A DNA stretch of 40,962 nt from positions 1 through 40,962 of the forward strand of contig NZ_LMJA01000017.1 in assembly GCF_001428895.1 (NCBI RefSeq), given 5' to 3'. Positions 14,485 through 22,477 of the stretch are shown one piece after another. Each line of letters begins with the position of its first letter. The first letter of the stretch is position 1. Position numbers and translations under genes: made by a program. The notes beneath the pieces were generated by a model. It saw only the letters and a list, made by a program, of their open reading frames with translations, did not search any database and had not been told where the DNA came from. Origin of the DNA: Mycobacterium sp. Root265. Lineage in GTDB: Bacteria > Actinomycetota > Actinomycetes > Mycobacteriales > Mycobacteriaceae.

Positions 14485-15561
14485 TCAGGCGAACTGGAAC
14501 GCGCTCAACGGAGCCTCTTCTGGATAGGTCGCGGGTCCTCCGAGGTCATAGCCGGCGTTCAACGCGCCGATGAAGGCAGCGTCATGCAGCGGGGCGCTGG
14601 GGATGTCGAGCTTGAGGCCCTTCTTGTTGAGATCGTCGACCATCATGTCGATCGCCTTCTCGATGGTGATGTCGTCTGAATGATCCATGTTCTTCTTCAA
14701 CTCGTCGGAGTCTTCAAACACTTCGGCCGACCAGTGCACCAGGAACCGAAGGTCGTCGGTGTGATGACGGGCGATCACGTTCTCACCGTTCTTGAGCACC
14801 CAGTGGTCACGGGAAGCGGGATCGCCGGCGAAGACGGTGTCGAACTCCAGGCCGGCCGGAACCTGTTGATCCAGGGGGCCATTGGCTTCACCGCGGTGCA
14901 TCAGCATCTCGTTCTGCACGACGACGCCGCGGTTGTACACCGGCGGCATCAAACGTTGGGGAGCCTTGAGTGGGCCTTCAGGCCAGTAGGTGAACCCGCT
15001 GCCGGCATCGTGGGAGAACCAGGTGATGACTTGGGCCATCTTGATCAGGTAGTCCTGGAACAGGCCGGACTTGCCCATCACACTGGTCAGCCAGGTGGGA
15101 GCGTTTTCGTATCGGACGCCACGGAAGCTGGGAGAATCCAGATGGCCGGGATCGCGGTTGGCGCATGGCCCGTTGATGTTGAACAGCATCATCTCAGGCT
15201 TCGCGTACTCAGCGCCCCAGTACGACTTCGCCTGCGTGAGGAAATCCGCGTTGTAGAAGCAGTCATGCAGTTCTGGGTATAGCACCGTGCCGTGATTGGC
15301 GAGGAAGCCGCGGAAAGTCGGCGTGAGGAACAGGTCCAGGGTGGGAGTGAAGCCCTCCGGGAACTTGCCGCTCATCGTGGCCATCAGTTCCTCGGGTGAG
15401 GCGAAGTGCTGAGCGATGATCAGCCGCCATGGGGCATCCTTGCGAACGACCTCGAGCAGGCGATCACGCTGATCGTCGGTGTAGACGTTGTCGATCTCGC
15501 GTGGTGGTGAAACGGGGCGAAGGATGTCGGACAGCTCCATCCTTCGATCATCGGTGAGCAT
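14485..15561 (-). CDS. Unrecognised protein with an HxD...H metal-site pattern
   Basis: A 358-residue soluble protein that I cannot place in a named family. ATG 15561 has AAGGAG 8 bases upstream; GTG 15564 immediately before it is also possible. Counting from the ATG, H140-x-D142 in DPGHLDSPSF and H222 in NEMLMHRGEANG are about 80 residues apart, the layout of a 2-His-1-carboxylate iron site in 2-oxoglutarate/phytanoyl-CoA-type dioxygenases. Aromatic-rich strands (ITWFSHDAGSGFTYWPEGPLK) lie between, as in a double-stranded beta helix. No signal peptide or membrane segment is seen. It closes the long minus-strand operon headed by fadD, or has its own promoter in the 119-base gap upstream. An oxygenase acting on a steroid intermediate is a hypothesis only. 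Confidence 0.6.
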   Translation of the reverse strand: MLTDDRRMELSDILRPVSPPREIDNVYTDDQRDRLLEVVRKDAPWRLIIAQHFASPEELMATMSGKFPEGFTPTLDLFLTPTFRGFLANHGTVLYPELHDCFYNADFLTQAKSYWGAEYAKPEMMLFNINGPCANRDPGHLDSPSFRGVRYENAPTWLTSVMGKSGLFQDYLIKMAQVITWFSHDAGSGFTYWPEGPLKAPQRLMPPVYNRGVVVQNEMLMHRGEANGPLDQQVPAGLEFDTVFAGDPASRDHWVLKNGENVIARHHTDDLRFLVHWSAEVFEDSDELKKNMDHSDDITIEKAIDMMVDDLNKKGLKLDIPSAPLHDAAFIGALNAGYDLGGPATYPEEAPLSAFQFA

Positions 15562-15603
15562 CACGGGGACTCCTTTTCTTGGTACCGGCGTTGTCGGACG
15601 CCA

Positions 15604-15632
15604 TGGGTATGTTTGATTGTGGGCGGATTCAA
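15604..15632 (-). promoter_or_regulatory. Weak candidate promoter upstream of the HxD...H gene
   Basis: On the minus strand TTGAAT (15632-15627) and TACCCA (15609-15604) are separated by exactly 17 bases. They resemble -35 and -10 boxes at 4/6 and about 3/6 positions. The following start is 43 bases away with a good AAGGAG. This would let the last gene be transcribed apart from the esterase upstream. Confidence 0.25.
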
Positions 15633-15680
15633 CGCTGCGGCGACCATCGATGCCCGGCTATCGGGACGTCGGTCGTCGCG

Positions 15681-16637
15681 TCAGAACGGCAAGGGGTGAG
15701 CGAACTTCGCCCGGAGCAGTGCGCCGACCTCGGCCATGGCCAGGCGCCCGCGGGCTGTCGTTTCCGAACGCATGAGGAACCCGTGATAGATCCCGGGATA
15801 TCGGGTGACGGTGGTCTGCACGCCGGCGTCACGTAGACGTGCCGCGTAGCGCTCACCCCAGTCAGAAATGGGATCCAATTCTGCGGTCACCACAATGGCC
15901 TGGGGTAGCGCGCTGAGATCGCTGGCATAGGCCGGAACCCGCCGGATGTCATGCGAGGAACCCGCTCCCTGATCCGCGAGTTCGTGCAGAAAGACGATGT
16001 CGTCGTGGATGAGCAGGGGCGCGTCGGGTTGGGTGACGATTGACGGCGCGCCCATGTCTCGGTCGACGCCCGGATACAGCAGCACCTGCGCGAACAAGCG
16101 GGGTGCACCGGCCTCGCGCGCGGCCAAGGCCACCGCGGCAGCGATGCCACCGCCGGCGCTGTCCCCGCAGATGGCGACCCTCTCACGGTCGATTCTCAAC
16201 GTGTCTGATTCGGCGCCAACCCAATTGGTGACGGCGAGTGCATCGTCGAACTGGGCGGGCGGGGGGTTCTCCGGCGCGAGCCGGTAGTCGACGGCCACCA
16301 CCACGGCATCGCTGGCCGCGGCGAGTGCCCGTGCCATCGGCTCGAACGAATGGTTGGAGCCCATCACGAGCCCGCCGCCGTGCAGGTGCACGATCACGGG
16401 TGCCGGCTCGTCGGTGTTGTTCGGGCGGTAGATGCGTACCGGGATTGCGCCCCCGGGCCCGTCGACCATCGTGTCACTGATGTCCGCCATGGCGGGCATA
16501 TCGACGGGGAGTGGTGCTGTTTCGATGCTGTCGCGAACTGCTTGCAGCCCGCGTTCACGCATGGGTGTCGGCGGACCGAAGGCGACAACGCGTTGCGCAG
16601 CGTCGGGGTCGAGTCCCGGACGATTGTTGCCGCTCAT
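15681..16637 (-). CDS. HSL-family alpha/beta hydrolase (esterase)
   Basis: A 318-residue esterase of the hormone-sensitive lipase group (Lip family in mycobacteria). The oxyanion motif HGGG is at 86-89 in VHLHGGGLVMGS, the nucleophile S160 in GDSAGGG, and the other triad members are D255 (AELDPISDWGE) and H285 (IYHGF). No signal peptide is present, so it is cytosolic. The start is ATG 16637, 5 bases after the SDR stop, in the long fadD-headed operon. HSL enzymes cut short-chain esters of bulky alcohols. In a locus with two Baeyer-Villiger monooxygenases it could hydrolyse a steroid acetate or lactone, but the substrate is unknown. Confidence 0.88.
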   Translation of the reverse strand: MSGNNRPGLDPDAAQRVVAFGPPTPMRERGLQAVRDSIETAPLPVDMPAMADISDTMVDGPGGAIPVRIYRPNNTDEPAPVIVHLHGGGLVMGSNHSFEPMARALAAASDAVVVAVDYRLAPENPPPAQFDDALAVTNWVGAESDTLRIDRERVAICGDSAGGGIAAAVALAAREAGAPRLFAQVLLYPGVDRDMGAPSIVTQPDAPLLIHDDIVFLHELADQGAGSSHDIRRVPAYASDLSALPQAIVVTAELDPISDWGERYAARLRDAGVQTTVTRYPGIYHGFLMRSETTARGRLAMAEVGALLRAKFAHPLPF

Positions 16638-16642
16638 GGCTT

Positions 16643-17518
16643 TCAGTGTTCGGCCGGGTCGAAGCGGCGCTCGGTGCGTAGCCGCGGAGCGGTGAGGTTG
16701 CTCAAGATCTCGGCGCGCTCGGCCATTGCCGAACCCACGTATTCCGGCTGCGTCAACAGGTAGAACGCATCCTGGGCGGATTGTTCGAATACCACCTCGG
16801 CCGCGGCGTCGGGATTCATTGCCGCAGCTTTGATGTCGAGCATCGCCGCCCGTTGGTTCTCGGCCGCTGCGACATCGGTGCCTGCAGCGGCGGAGTCGAC
16901 GCCGCCGGCCGCCTCGAAGATGTTCGACTTCACCGCACCGGGGAGAACGGCCTGCACCCGAATGAAGTCGGCGTGTCCGGCGAGTTCCACCTCAAGACGC
17001 AAGCACTCGGTGAGCGCCAGCACCGCGTGCTTGCTGACGATATAAGGCGCCTGCAATGGCACTGCGGCGACCCCGCCGATCGACGACAGATTCCACACCC
17101 AGGCAGGGGTGGCGGCGGCGATCATCTTGGGCAAGAACGCCCGTACCCCGTGGAACACGCCACTGACATTGATGTCCATCACCCGCTGCCAGTTCGCCAC
17201 CGGCGTGTCCCACAGATACCCGAACTGTTCGATACCGGCGTTGTTGACCAGTAGGCGCACCGGGCCGATCTCGCGGTAGGTGAAGTCGGCGAGATCCTGG
17301 ACCGCCTGGGCGTCCCGCACATCGCAGGCGACTGCGAGGGCAGCGCCGCCGCCTGCGTTGAGTTCGTCGACAAGACGTTCGGCTGACTCAAGGTCGATGT
17401 CGGCCGCCACGACCGTCATGCCGAGAGCGGCGGCGTGCCGGGCCAGGCCGGCGCCGATGCCGGCACCGGCGCCGGTGATGACCGCGACGCCGCCGGAAAA
17501 GAGGTCCCGGGCGCTCAC
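16643..17518 (-). CDS. Short-chain dehydrogenase/reductase
   Basis: A 291-residue classical SDR. The glycine motif TGAGAGIG is at 15-22, an Asp at D40 (VVAADID) suggests NAD preference, NNAG is at 92-95, and the triad is S146, Y159 and K163 (YIVSK). The C-terminal extension of about 40 residues (VFEQSAQDAFYLLTQPEYV...) is typical of a mycobacterial SDR subgroup. The start is GTG 17518, overlapping the SnoaL-like gene stop by 4 bases, and the esterase follows after 5 bases. A hydroxysteroid or hydroxyacyl substrate fits the operon. I cannot name the position oxidised. Confidence 0.85.
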   Translation of the reverse strand: MSARDLFSGGVAVITGAGAGIGAGLARHAAALGMTVVAADIDLESAERLVDELNAGGGAALAVACDVRDAQAVQDLADFTYREIGPVRLLVNNAGIEQFGYLWDTPVANWQRVMDINVSGVFHGVRAFLPKMIAAATPAWVWNLSSIGGVAAVPLQAPYIVSKHAVLALTECLRLEVELAGHADFIRVQAVLPGAVKSNIFEAAGGVDSAAAGTDVAAAENQRAAMLDIKAAAMNPDAAAEVVFEQSAQDAFYLLTQPEYVGSAMAERAEILSNLTAPRLRTERRFDPAEH

Positions 17519-17994
17519 GAACCAGCGGCGATGTCAGCGGTCAACTCGGACAGCAGCACTGAATTCGTGGTGTCCAGGACCATGTCGACGTCGGTGAACT
17601 CCAGACCAGTGGCGCCGCGACGGACGGTGACGTTACCGATGCCGCTGGACACGGCGAACGGGACGAAGTTCGCGATCTGGTTGACGAAGATGTAAAACCG
17701 CACCCGGACGCCGTCACCGTCGGTACCGGTGCGGTGGATATTGGTGGCATGGTGGCGCAGTGGGTACGGGCTCTGCCTACGGTGATCGGACAGCCACTCG
17801 ATGACCGCCTCGCGGCCGTGCAGCTCGGGAGACATCAGTTCTTCGAACGGGCTGGCGCCCGAGTCGCTTCGGGTCCGGTAGTGGACGTCCTCGGAATGCG
17901 CCGCGGCCATCGCATCGTAGTTGGCCTCGTCGTAGTCGTACCAGAACCCGGCGAGAAACTCCTGCAGTTCGGACAGCGTGATGTCGTTGCTCAT
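17515..17994 (-). CDS. SnoaL-like/NTF2-fold protein
   Basis: A 159-residue protein of the SnoaL-like NTF2 fold. It begins with the helical segment LQEFLAGFWYDYDEANYDAMAAAHSEDVHYRTR, then GREAVIEWLSDH and LRHHATNIHRTG, and ends in beta strands with RVRFYIFV. It lacks the Tyr/Asp/Asp set of the true isomerase at 8671-9048. Close families include hydratases, cyclases and aromatic dioxygenase beta subunits. Coupled to the SDR downstream by 4 bases, it could hydrate or dehydrate a ring-derived or side-chain intermediate. It follows the acyl-CoA dehydrogenase gene after 66 bases that contain a short hairpin. Confidence 0.75.
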   Translation of the reverse strand: MSNDITLSELQEFLAGFWYDYDEANYDAMAAAHSEDVHYRTRSDSGASPFEELMSPELHGREAVIEWLSDHRRQSPYPLRHHATNIHRTGTDGDGVRVRFYIFVNQIANFVPFAVSSGIGNVTVRRGATGLEFTDVDMVLDTTNSVLLSELTADIAAGS

Positions 17995-18017
17995 GACATC
18001 GAGTCAACCGCGGCCCG

Positions 18018-18035
18018 GCGGCTCCCGACAGCCGC
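18018..18035. terminator. Short hairpin within the long operon
   Basis: GCGGCT and AGCCGC pair as a 6-base stem with a 6-base loop in the 66-base gap between the acyl-CoA dehydrogenase and the SnoaL-like gene. It might attenuate transcription or mark a processing point. The stem is short, so this is a weak call. Confidence 0.3.
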
Positions 18036-18060
18036 GTGGCCCGTTCAGTGGAACACTGCC

Positions 18061-19107
18061 TCAACCGGTGATCAAGGCCCACAGGCCGGAACCGCCGGCC
18101 CGCAGTGCGGAATCGGTGATCTGCTCGTCCCAGGACCGGACCGAGCCGAATTCCGATCGCCAGGTCAGCGCGGGCCGGGTGAACTCGTGCAGTCGGTGCT
18201 CGCGGGTGGTGCCGATGGCGCCGTGCACCTGATGGGCATTGCGGACCACCACCGACACCGCGTGGCCCGTGCACGAGCGCGCCACCGCGGTCAGGAAACG
18301 CAGGTTGGGGCTTGACCAGTCGTGACCGATGGCGACCGTCACGGCGGCTTCGGTCGCCGTCCTGGCCAGCGCAGCCTCGGCGGCGATATCCGAGATCAGG
18401 TTCTGGATCGCCTGGAACTTCGACAACGACCGACCGAACTGGACCCGCGAGGTGGTGTGCTCGATTGACATCGCCAAGACGCGATCCAGTGCGGCGCACA
18501 CCTGAATCGCGCGGATGAGCGCCGATTTCAGCGCCAGGGTTTCGAGTTGCCCGGCGGTCACGGGTACGCCTTCCAGCACAGCGATTTCTGCCTTCACCGC
18601 GTCGCGGGGCTCGCCGATCATATTGGCGCCCGGTATGATTCGCAGAGCGGTGGCCGTTGCGTCCAGGTCGCCGACGGCATGACCGTCGGTGGTCGGCCAC
18701 ACCGCGACGATGCGCTGCGCGCCGGACGCCCAGGGAACCGCCCGAGCTCGCCCCTGCGGGTCGAGGACGGCGACGGTGCGCACCCCGTCGTCGACGGGCA
18801 AGCCGACCGCCTCCAGCAGCCAGCAGGCCAGCAGATCATGCTCGGCCAGCGGGATCCGCACGCCGTGGTGTACCGCGGCGGAGAGCAACGCGACCGCCTC
18901 GGGCCATCCGGCGCCGCTGCCACCGGATGATTCGGCACCGGTGAGGCGCACCAGGCCGAGATCCTCCAGGTTGCGCCACAACCCGGCATCGAGTTCGACC
19001 CGCTCGCCCGGCGGGTGGTTCTGCCGGTAATCGGCGAACACCGCGTCCATCATCGCGGTCAGATCGGGGTCGACGCCCGTTGCCGACGTGGTTCCGGTGG
19101 CCGTCAT
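18061..19107 (-). CDS. Acyl-CoA dehydrogenase, short subunit of a heteromeric pair
   Basis: A 348-residue acyl-CoA dehydrogenase-fold protein, shorter than homotetrameric enzymes (about 380-400). It retains the FAD-adenine/tetramer motif TSRVQFGRSLSKFQAIQN in the third domain and ends with a helical bundle including HQVHGAIGTTREHRLHEF. The N-terminal substrate/FAD segment is reduced, with no clear SEPxxGSD motif. The start is ATG 19107, overlapping the companion gene's stop by 4 bases. This complementary loss is the pattern of alpha2beta2 steroid dehydrogenases such as ChsE1-ChsE2 in M. tuberculosis, where each subunit supplies part of the active site. The likely substrate is a CoA ester of a steroid side chain or ring remnant. 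Confidence 0.85.
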   Translation of the reverse strand: MTATGTTSATGVDPDLTAMMDAVFADYRQNHPPGERVELDAGLWRNLEDLGLVRLTGAESSGGSGAGWPEAVALLSAAVHHGVRIPLAEHDLLACWLLEAVGLPVDDGVRTVAVLDPQGRARAVPWASGAQRIVAVWPTTDGHAVGDLDATATALRIIPGANMIGEPRDAVKAEIAVLEGVPVTAGQLETLALKSALIRAIQVCAALDRVLAMSIEHTTSRVQFGRSLSKFQAIQNLISDIAAEAALARTATEAAVTVAIGHDWSSPNLRFLTAVARSCTGHAVSVVVRNAHQVHGAIGTTREHRLHEFTRPALTWRSEFGSVRSWDEQITDSALRAGGSGLWALITG

Positions 19108-20270
19108 CGCATTCCCAATCCGCGCGCGATCACTCCGCGCAGCACCTCGTTTGTCCCGCCGCGCAGCGTGAAACCCGGTCGTTGATCCACCGCTGTCGCC
19201 ATCAGTCCCGACAGGGCCGGGTCGAGGGCATTGACGTCGCCGAGGTGCAGATCGGCGAAGTCCACCACGTCACCCTCGGTGGTGGTGCCCAGCACCTTGA
19301 CCACCGCGGCCGGGACATCGGCGGGTTCGTGGCGTTGTAGCGCTCCGGCAACCGCGGTGGACATCTGGTGCAGGCCGGCGACCCGAGCAACCAGTCGGCC
19401 CAGGCCGGGATCGTGGGAGATCTGTTGTGCAGCCATACCTTCGGTGCTGGCAGCCAGTACCACGAACGAGGAGAGGAACCGCTCAGGCCCGCTGCGTTCG
19501 AAGGCCAGCTCCGAGGTCACCTGCCGCCAGCCATTACCGATCTCGCCGAAGACCATGGCATCCGGCACGAACACGTCGTCGAGGATCACCTCGTTGAAAT
19601 GGTGCGCACCGTTCATGGACACGATGGGACGGACGTCGACGCCGGGGGAGTCGAGTGCGACGATGAACTGGCTCAGGCCGGCGTGGCGGTGTGCAGAGTC
19701 CACCGGGGCCGTGCGAGCCAGCACGATGAAGGCGTGCGCGCGATGAGCCCCCGACGTCCAGACCTTGGTGCCGGTGACCGACCAGCCGCCGTCGGACCGA
19801 ACCGCCTTGGTGCGAACGCTGGCCAGGTCCGATCCGGAGTCCGGTTCGCTCATCCCGATACCGAAGAAACATTCGCCGCGCACGATCGCCGGCAGGAACT
19901 CCGACTTCTGGCCCTCAGTACCGTATTTGAGCAGCGAGGGCACGATCTGCCGGTCGGCGATCCAATGTGCCGCCACCGGTGCGCCGGCCGCCAGCAGTTC
20001 CTCGGCGACGACGAACCGTTCGACGAATGTCATGCCATGTCCGCCGTACTCGGTCGGCACTGTCATGCCCAGCCAGCCCCGTCGGGCCAGTGCGGCGGTG
20101 AAGTCTTCGTCCCAGCCCGACAGCCAGGCGTCCACCGAGGGGGTGAAAGCTCCGGCTGCGAGCTGTTCGGCGACGAACTGGCGAACCTCACCGCGCAATC
20201 CGGCCGTCTCCGCGGCGTCGGTGGTGGCTGGGGGCACCAGCCGGGACAGTGCGGTCACTGGCTCCGCCAC
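19104..20270 (-). CDS. Acyl-CoA dehydrogenase, long subunit of a heteromeric pair
   Basis: A 388-residue subunit with the classical N- and middle-domain motifs: LARRGWLGMTVPTEYGG, the FAD/CoA segment FGIGMSEPDSGSDLASVR, and GTKVWTSGAHRAH. The middle segment FERSGPERFLSS holds a Glu in the place where FadE29-type subunits carry the base. The third domain lacks the RxxFG...FQ motif that its partner has, and it ends LRGGTNEVLRGVIARGLG. The start is GTG 20270, inside the end of the enoyl-CoA hydratase gene (16-base overlap). It is coupled to the short subunit downstream (4-base overlap). Together they probably desaturate a steroid-CoA at C-alpha/C-beta. Confidence 0.88.
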   Translation of the reverse strand: MAEPVTALSRLVPPATTDAAETAGLRGEVRQFVAEQLAAGAFTPSVDAWLSGWDEDFTAALARRGWLGMTVPTEYGGHGMTFVERFVVAEELLAAGAPVAAHWIADRQIVPSLLKYGTEGQKSEFLPAIVRGECFFGIGMSEPDSGSDLASVRTKAVRSDGGWSVTGTKVWTSGAHRAHAFIVLARTAPVDSAHRHAGLSQFIVALDSPGVDVRPIVSMNGAHHFNEVILDDVFVPDAMVFGEIGNGWRQVTSELAFERSGPERFLSSFVVLAASTEGMAAQQISHDPGLGRLVARVAGLHQMSTAVAGALQRHEPADVPAAVVKVLGTTTEGDVVDFADLHLGDVNALDPALSGLMATAVDQRPGFTLRGGTNEVLRGVIARGLGMR

Positions 20271-21031
20271 TTCGCGACACGTCGTTCATGCTCGGCGTCA
20301 CGGTGTGCCAGCGGTTGCATGGCGGCGGCCATGCCCAGGGTCGATTCGAGCATGCCGGTGCGGGATTCCTGCAGGAGGCGTTTGGCCATCCGCAACGCGT
20401 GCGGCGGATTCTTGGTGATCCGCTCGGCGAGTTCCCCTGCTGCGGTCAGCAGTTCGTCGTGCGGAACGACCCGGCTCACCAGTCCCCAGGCCAGTGCGGT
20501 CGCGGCGTCGATACGATCACCCGTCAGGGTCATCTCGGCGGCGCGTTCATAGCCGATGGCGCGTTGCAGAAACCAGGTGCCACCGTCGCCGGGGACCAGG
20601 CCGATCTGCACGAAGCTCTCCGCGAAGGAGGCGCGTTCGGAGGCGATCCGCAGATCGCACATGGTCGCCAGATCACAGCCTGCGCCGATGGCGGGTCCGT
20701 TGACCGCAGCGATCAGTGGTACTTCGAGGCGGGCAAGCGCCCGTGGGATGCGCTGGATGCCGTCGACGTAAGCGTAGCGCTGGTCGATCGCGTCCAGACC
20801 GAACATGCCCTGCCGGTCGGCCATCTCCTTGACATTGCCGCCGGCAGAGAATATCTTGCCGGCTCCGGTGAGGATGACCGCGCGGATCATGCTGTCGGAG
20901 TTGACGGTTTCCACAGCGGACTCCAGCGCACCGATGAAGCCGATGTCGGTGATCGCGTTACCCACCTCGGGCAGGTCGATGGTCCAAACCTGGGTGGCAC
21001 CGGACGTCTCGATGTTCAGCGGTGCGCTCAT
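20255..21031 (-). CDS. Enoyl-CoA hydratase/isomerase (crotonase)
   Basis: A 258-residue crotonase. The first oxyanion segment is GAGKIFSAGGNVKEM, the second is VNGPAIGAGCDLATMCD, and the catalytic loop region reads SFAESFVQIGLVPGDGGTWFLQRAIG. A Glu is kept in FAES, while the second catalytic position is Asp/Gly-like (GDGG) as in many variants, so hydratase and isomerase activities are both possible. The start is ATG 21031, overlapping the aldehyde dehydrogenase stop by 4 bases; the end overlaps the acyl-CoA dehydrogenase start by 16 bases. The position directly before the FadE pair fits hydration of its enoyl-CoA product. Confidence 0.88.
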   Translation of the reverse strand: MSAPLNIETSGATQVWTIDLPEVGNAITDIGFIGALESAVETVNSDSMIRAVILTGAGKIFSAGGNVKEMADRQGMFGLDAIDQRYAYVDGIQRIPRALARLEVPLIAAVNGPAIGAGCDLATMCDLRIASERASFAESFVQIGLVPGDGGTWFLQRAIGYERAAEMTLTGDRIDAATALAWGLVSRVVPHDELLTAAGELAERITKNPPHALRMAKRLLQESRTGMLESTLGMAAAMQPLAHRDAEHERRVAKWRSQ

Positions 21032-22452
21032 GAGGGCAGCTGCAACGACTTGACCTGGAGGTACTCTTCGAAGCCGATACGGCCGAGTTCGCGCCCGATC
21101 CCGGACTTCTTGTACCCGCCGAACGGCGCCGCCGGGTTGTACCGGCCGCCGTTGATGTCGACCTGGCCCGTGTGTACCTGCCGCGCAAATGCGATGGCGG
21201 TGTCATCGTCGGCGGCCCAGACCGCGCCGGAAAGGCCGTACGGGGTTCCATTGGCGATCCGCAATGCGTCGTCGGTATCGCTGAACGGGATGACGGCGAG
21301 GACGGGGCCGAAGACCTCTTCCTGGCCGAGCTCGGAATCGGGGTCGACGTCGGCGAACACCGTCGGGGCGACGTAGTAGCCGACGTCGCAAACCCTCTGC
21401 GCACCGCCGGTCAGCAGCCGGGCGCCTTCGCCCGGCGCACGCTCGATGAATCCGAGCACCGTCTGCTGTTGCGATGCGGATGCGGATGGTCCGATGCGGG
21501 TGGCTGGATCCCATGGATCGCCCACGGTGTACTTGGTCACCGCCTCCTCGATGAGGTCCAACGCCTCGCCGTAGCGGGACTTTGGGACCAGCATCCGGGT
21601 CCAGGCCATGCAGGTTTGGCCGCCGTTGAGGAACGCGTTGGCGACGCCGACCTTGACCGCGGTGGCGAGGTCGGCGCCCTCGAGGATGACGTTGGCGGAT
21701 TTCCCGCCGAGCTCGAGCGCCACCTTCTTGATGGTCCTGCCGGCCAATTCCCCGACGCGGCTGCCGACGCCGGTGGATCCGGTGAATGAAACGAAATCGA
21801 CGTCCGGATGTTCGGCCAACCGCTCCCCGATGACGCGGCCCGGACCGGACACCAGGTTGATGACACCGGGAGGCAGACCGGCGTCCTCGAGCGCCTCGAC
21901 GAACTCGAACACCGACAGCGGTGCCTCGTTGCTGGGCTTGAGCACCACCGTGCAGCCCGCCGCGATCGCCGGGATGACCTTCGCCACGACTTGGTAGAGC
22001 GGGTAGTTCCACGGGGTGATCGCCGCGACCACACCGTAGGGTTCGCGGGTCACCAGCGAATTGCCGATCCGCTCCTCGAACTCGAAAGTCGCCAAGGCGT
22101 CGGTGAATCCGCGTGCCACTGCGAGCGGCACCTGGGTCTGGACGGACTGCGAGATACGTATCGGGGCACCCATTTCACCGGTGATCGTCTCGGCGATATC
22201 GGGCAGTCGCTTCTCCATGGCGGTGATCACCGCCTCTAGGCGCTCGCGTCGGTCCGCAACGCCGATCATCGGGTCGAACGCCTTGCGGGCCGCGGCCACC
22301 GCGGCATCGACGTCCGCAACGTTGCCGCCGGGTACGGTGCCCAGTACCTGTTCGGTGGCGGGATTGATCACGTCGATGACATCGGTGCCGCTGGGGGGGA
22401 CCCACTCACCGTCGATGTAGAGCTCGGTGCGGTCGTAGTTGTGGTTACTCAT
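21028..22452 (-). CDS. NAD(P)-dependent aldehyde dehydrogenase
   Basis: A 474-residue aldehyde dehydrogenase with all active-site residues: N149 (TPWNYP), E247 (ALELGGKS) and C281 (NGGQTCMAW). The NAD motif GSTGVGSRV is at 225-233. ATG 22452 is preferred over the TTG just before it; GGAG lies about 9 bases upstream. It sits 25 bases after the zinc alcohol dehydrogenase and overlaps the crotonase by 4 bases. Alcohol to aldehyde to acid, then activation by the FadD upstream and beta-oxidation by the FadE/Ech genes, reads as one pathway for a terminal side-chain alcohol. That order is inferred from gene context. Confidence 0.9.
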   Translation of the reverse strand: MSNHNYDRTELYIDGEWVPPSGTDVIDVINPATEQVLGTVPGGNVADVDAAVAAARKAFDPMIGVADRRERLEAVITAMEKRLPDIAETITGEMGAPIRISQSVQTQVPLAVARGFTDALATFEFEERIGNSLVTREPYGVVAAITPWNYPLYQVVAKVIPAIAAGCTVVLKPSNEAPLSVFEFVEALEDAGLPPGVINLVSGPGRVIGERLAEHPDVDFVSFTGSTGVGSRVGELAGRTIKKVALELGGKSANVILEGADLATAVKVGVANAFLNGGQTCMAWTRMLVPKSRYGEALDLIEEAVTKYTVGDPWDPATRIGPSASASQQQTVLGFIERAPGEGARLLTGGAQRVCDVGYYVAPTVFADVDPDSELGQEEVFGPVLAVIPFSDTDDALRIANGTPYGLSGAVWAADDDTAIAFARQVHTGQVDINGGRYNPAAPFGGYKKSGIGRELGRIGFEEYLQVKSLQLPS

Positions 22453-22477
22453 CAATCGGTCTCCGGGTTACAGGGAT

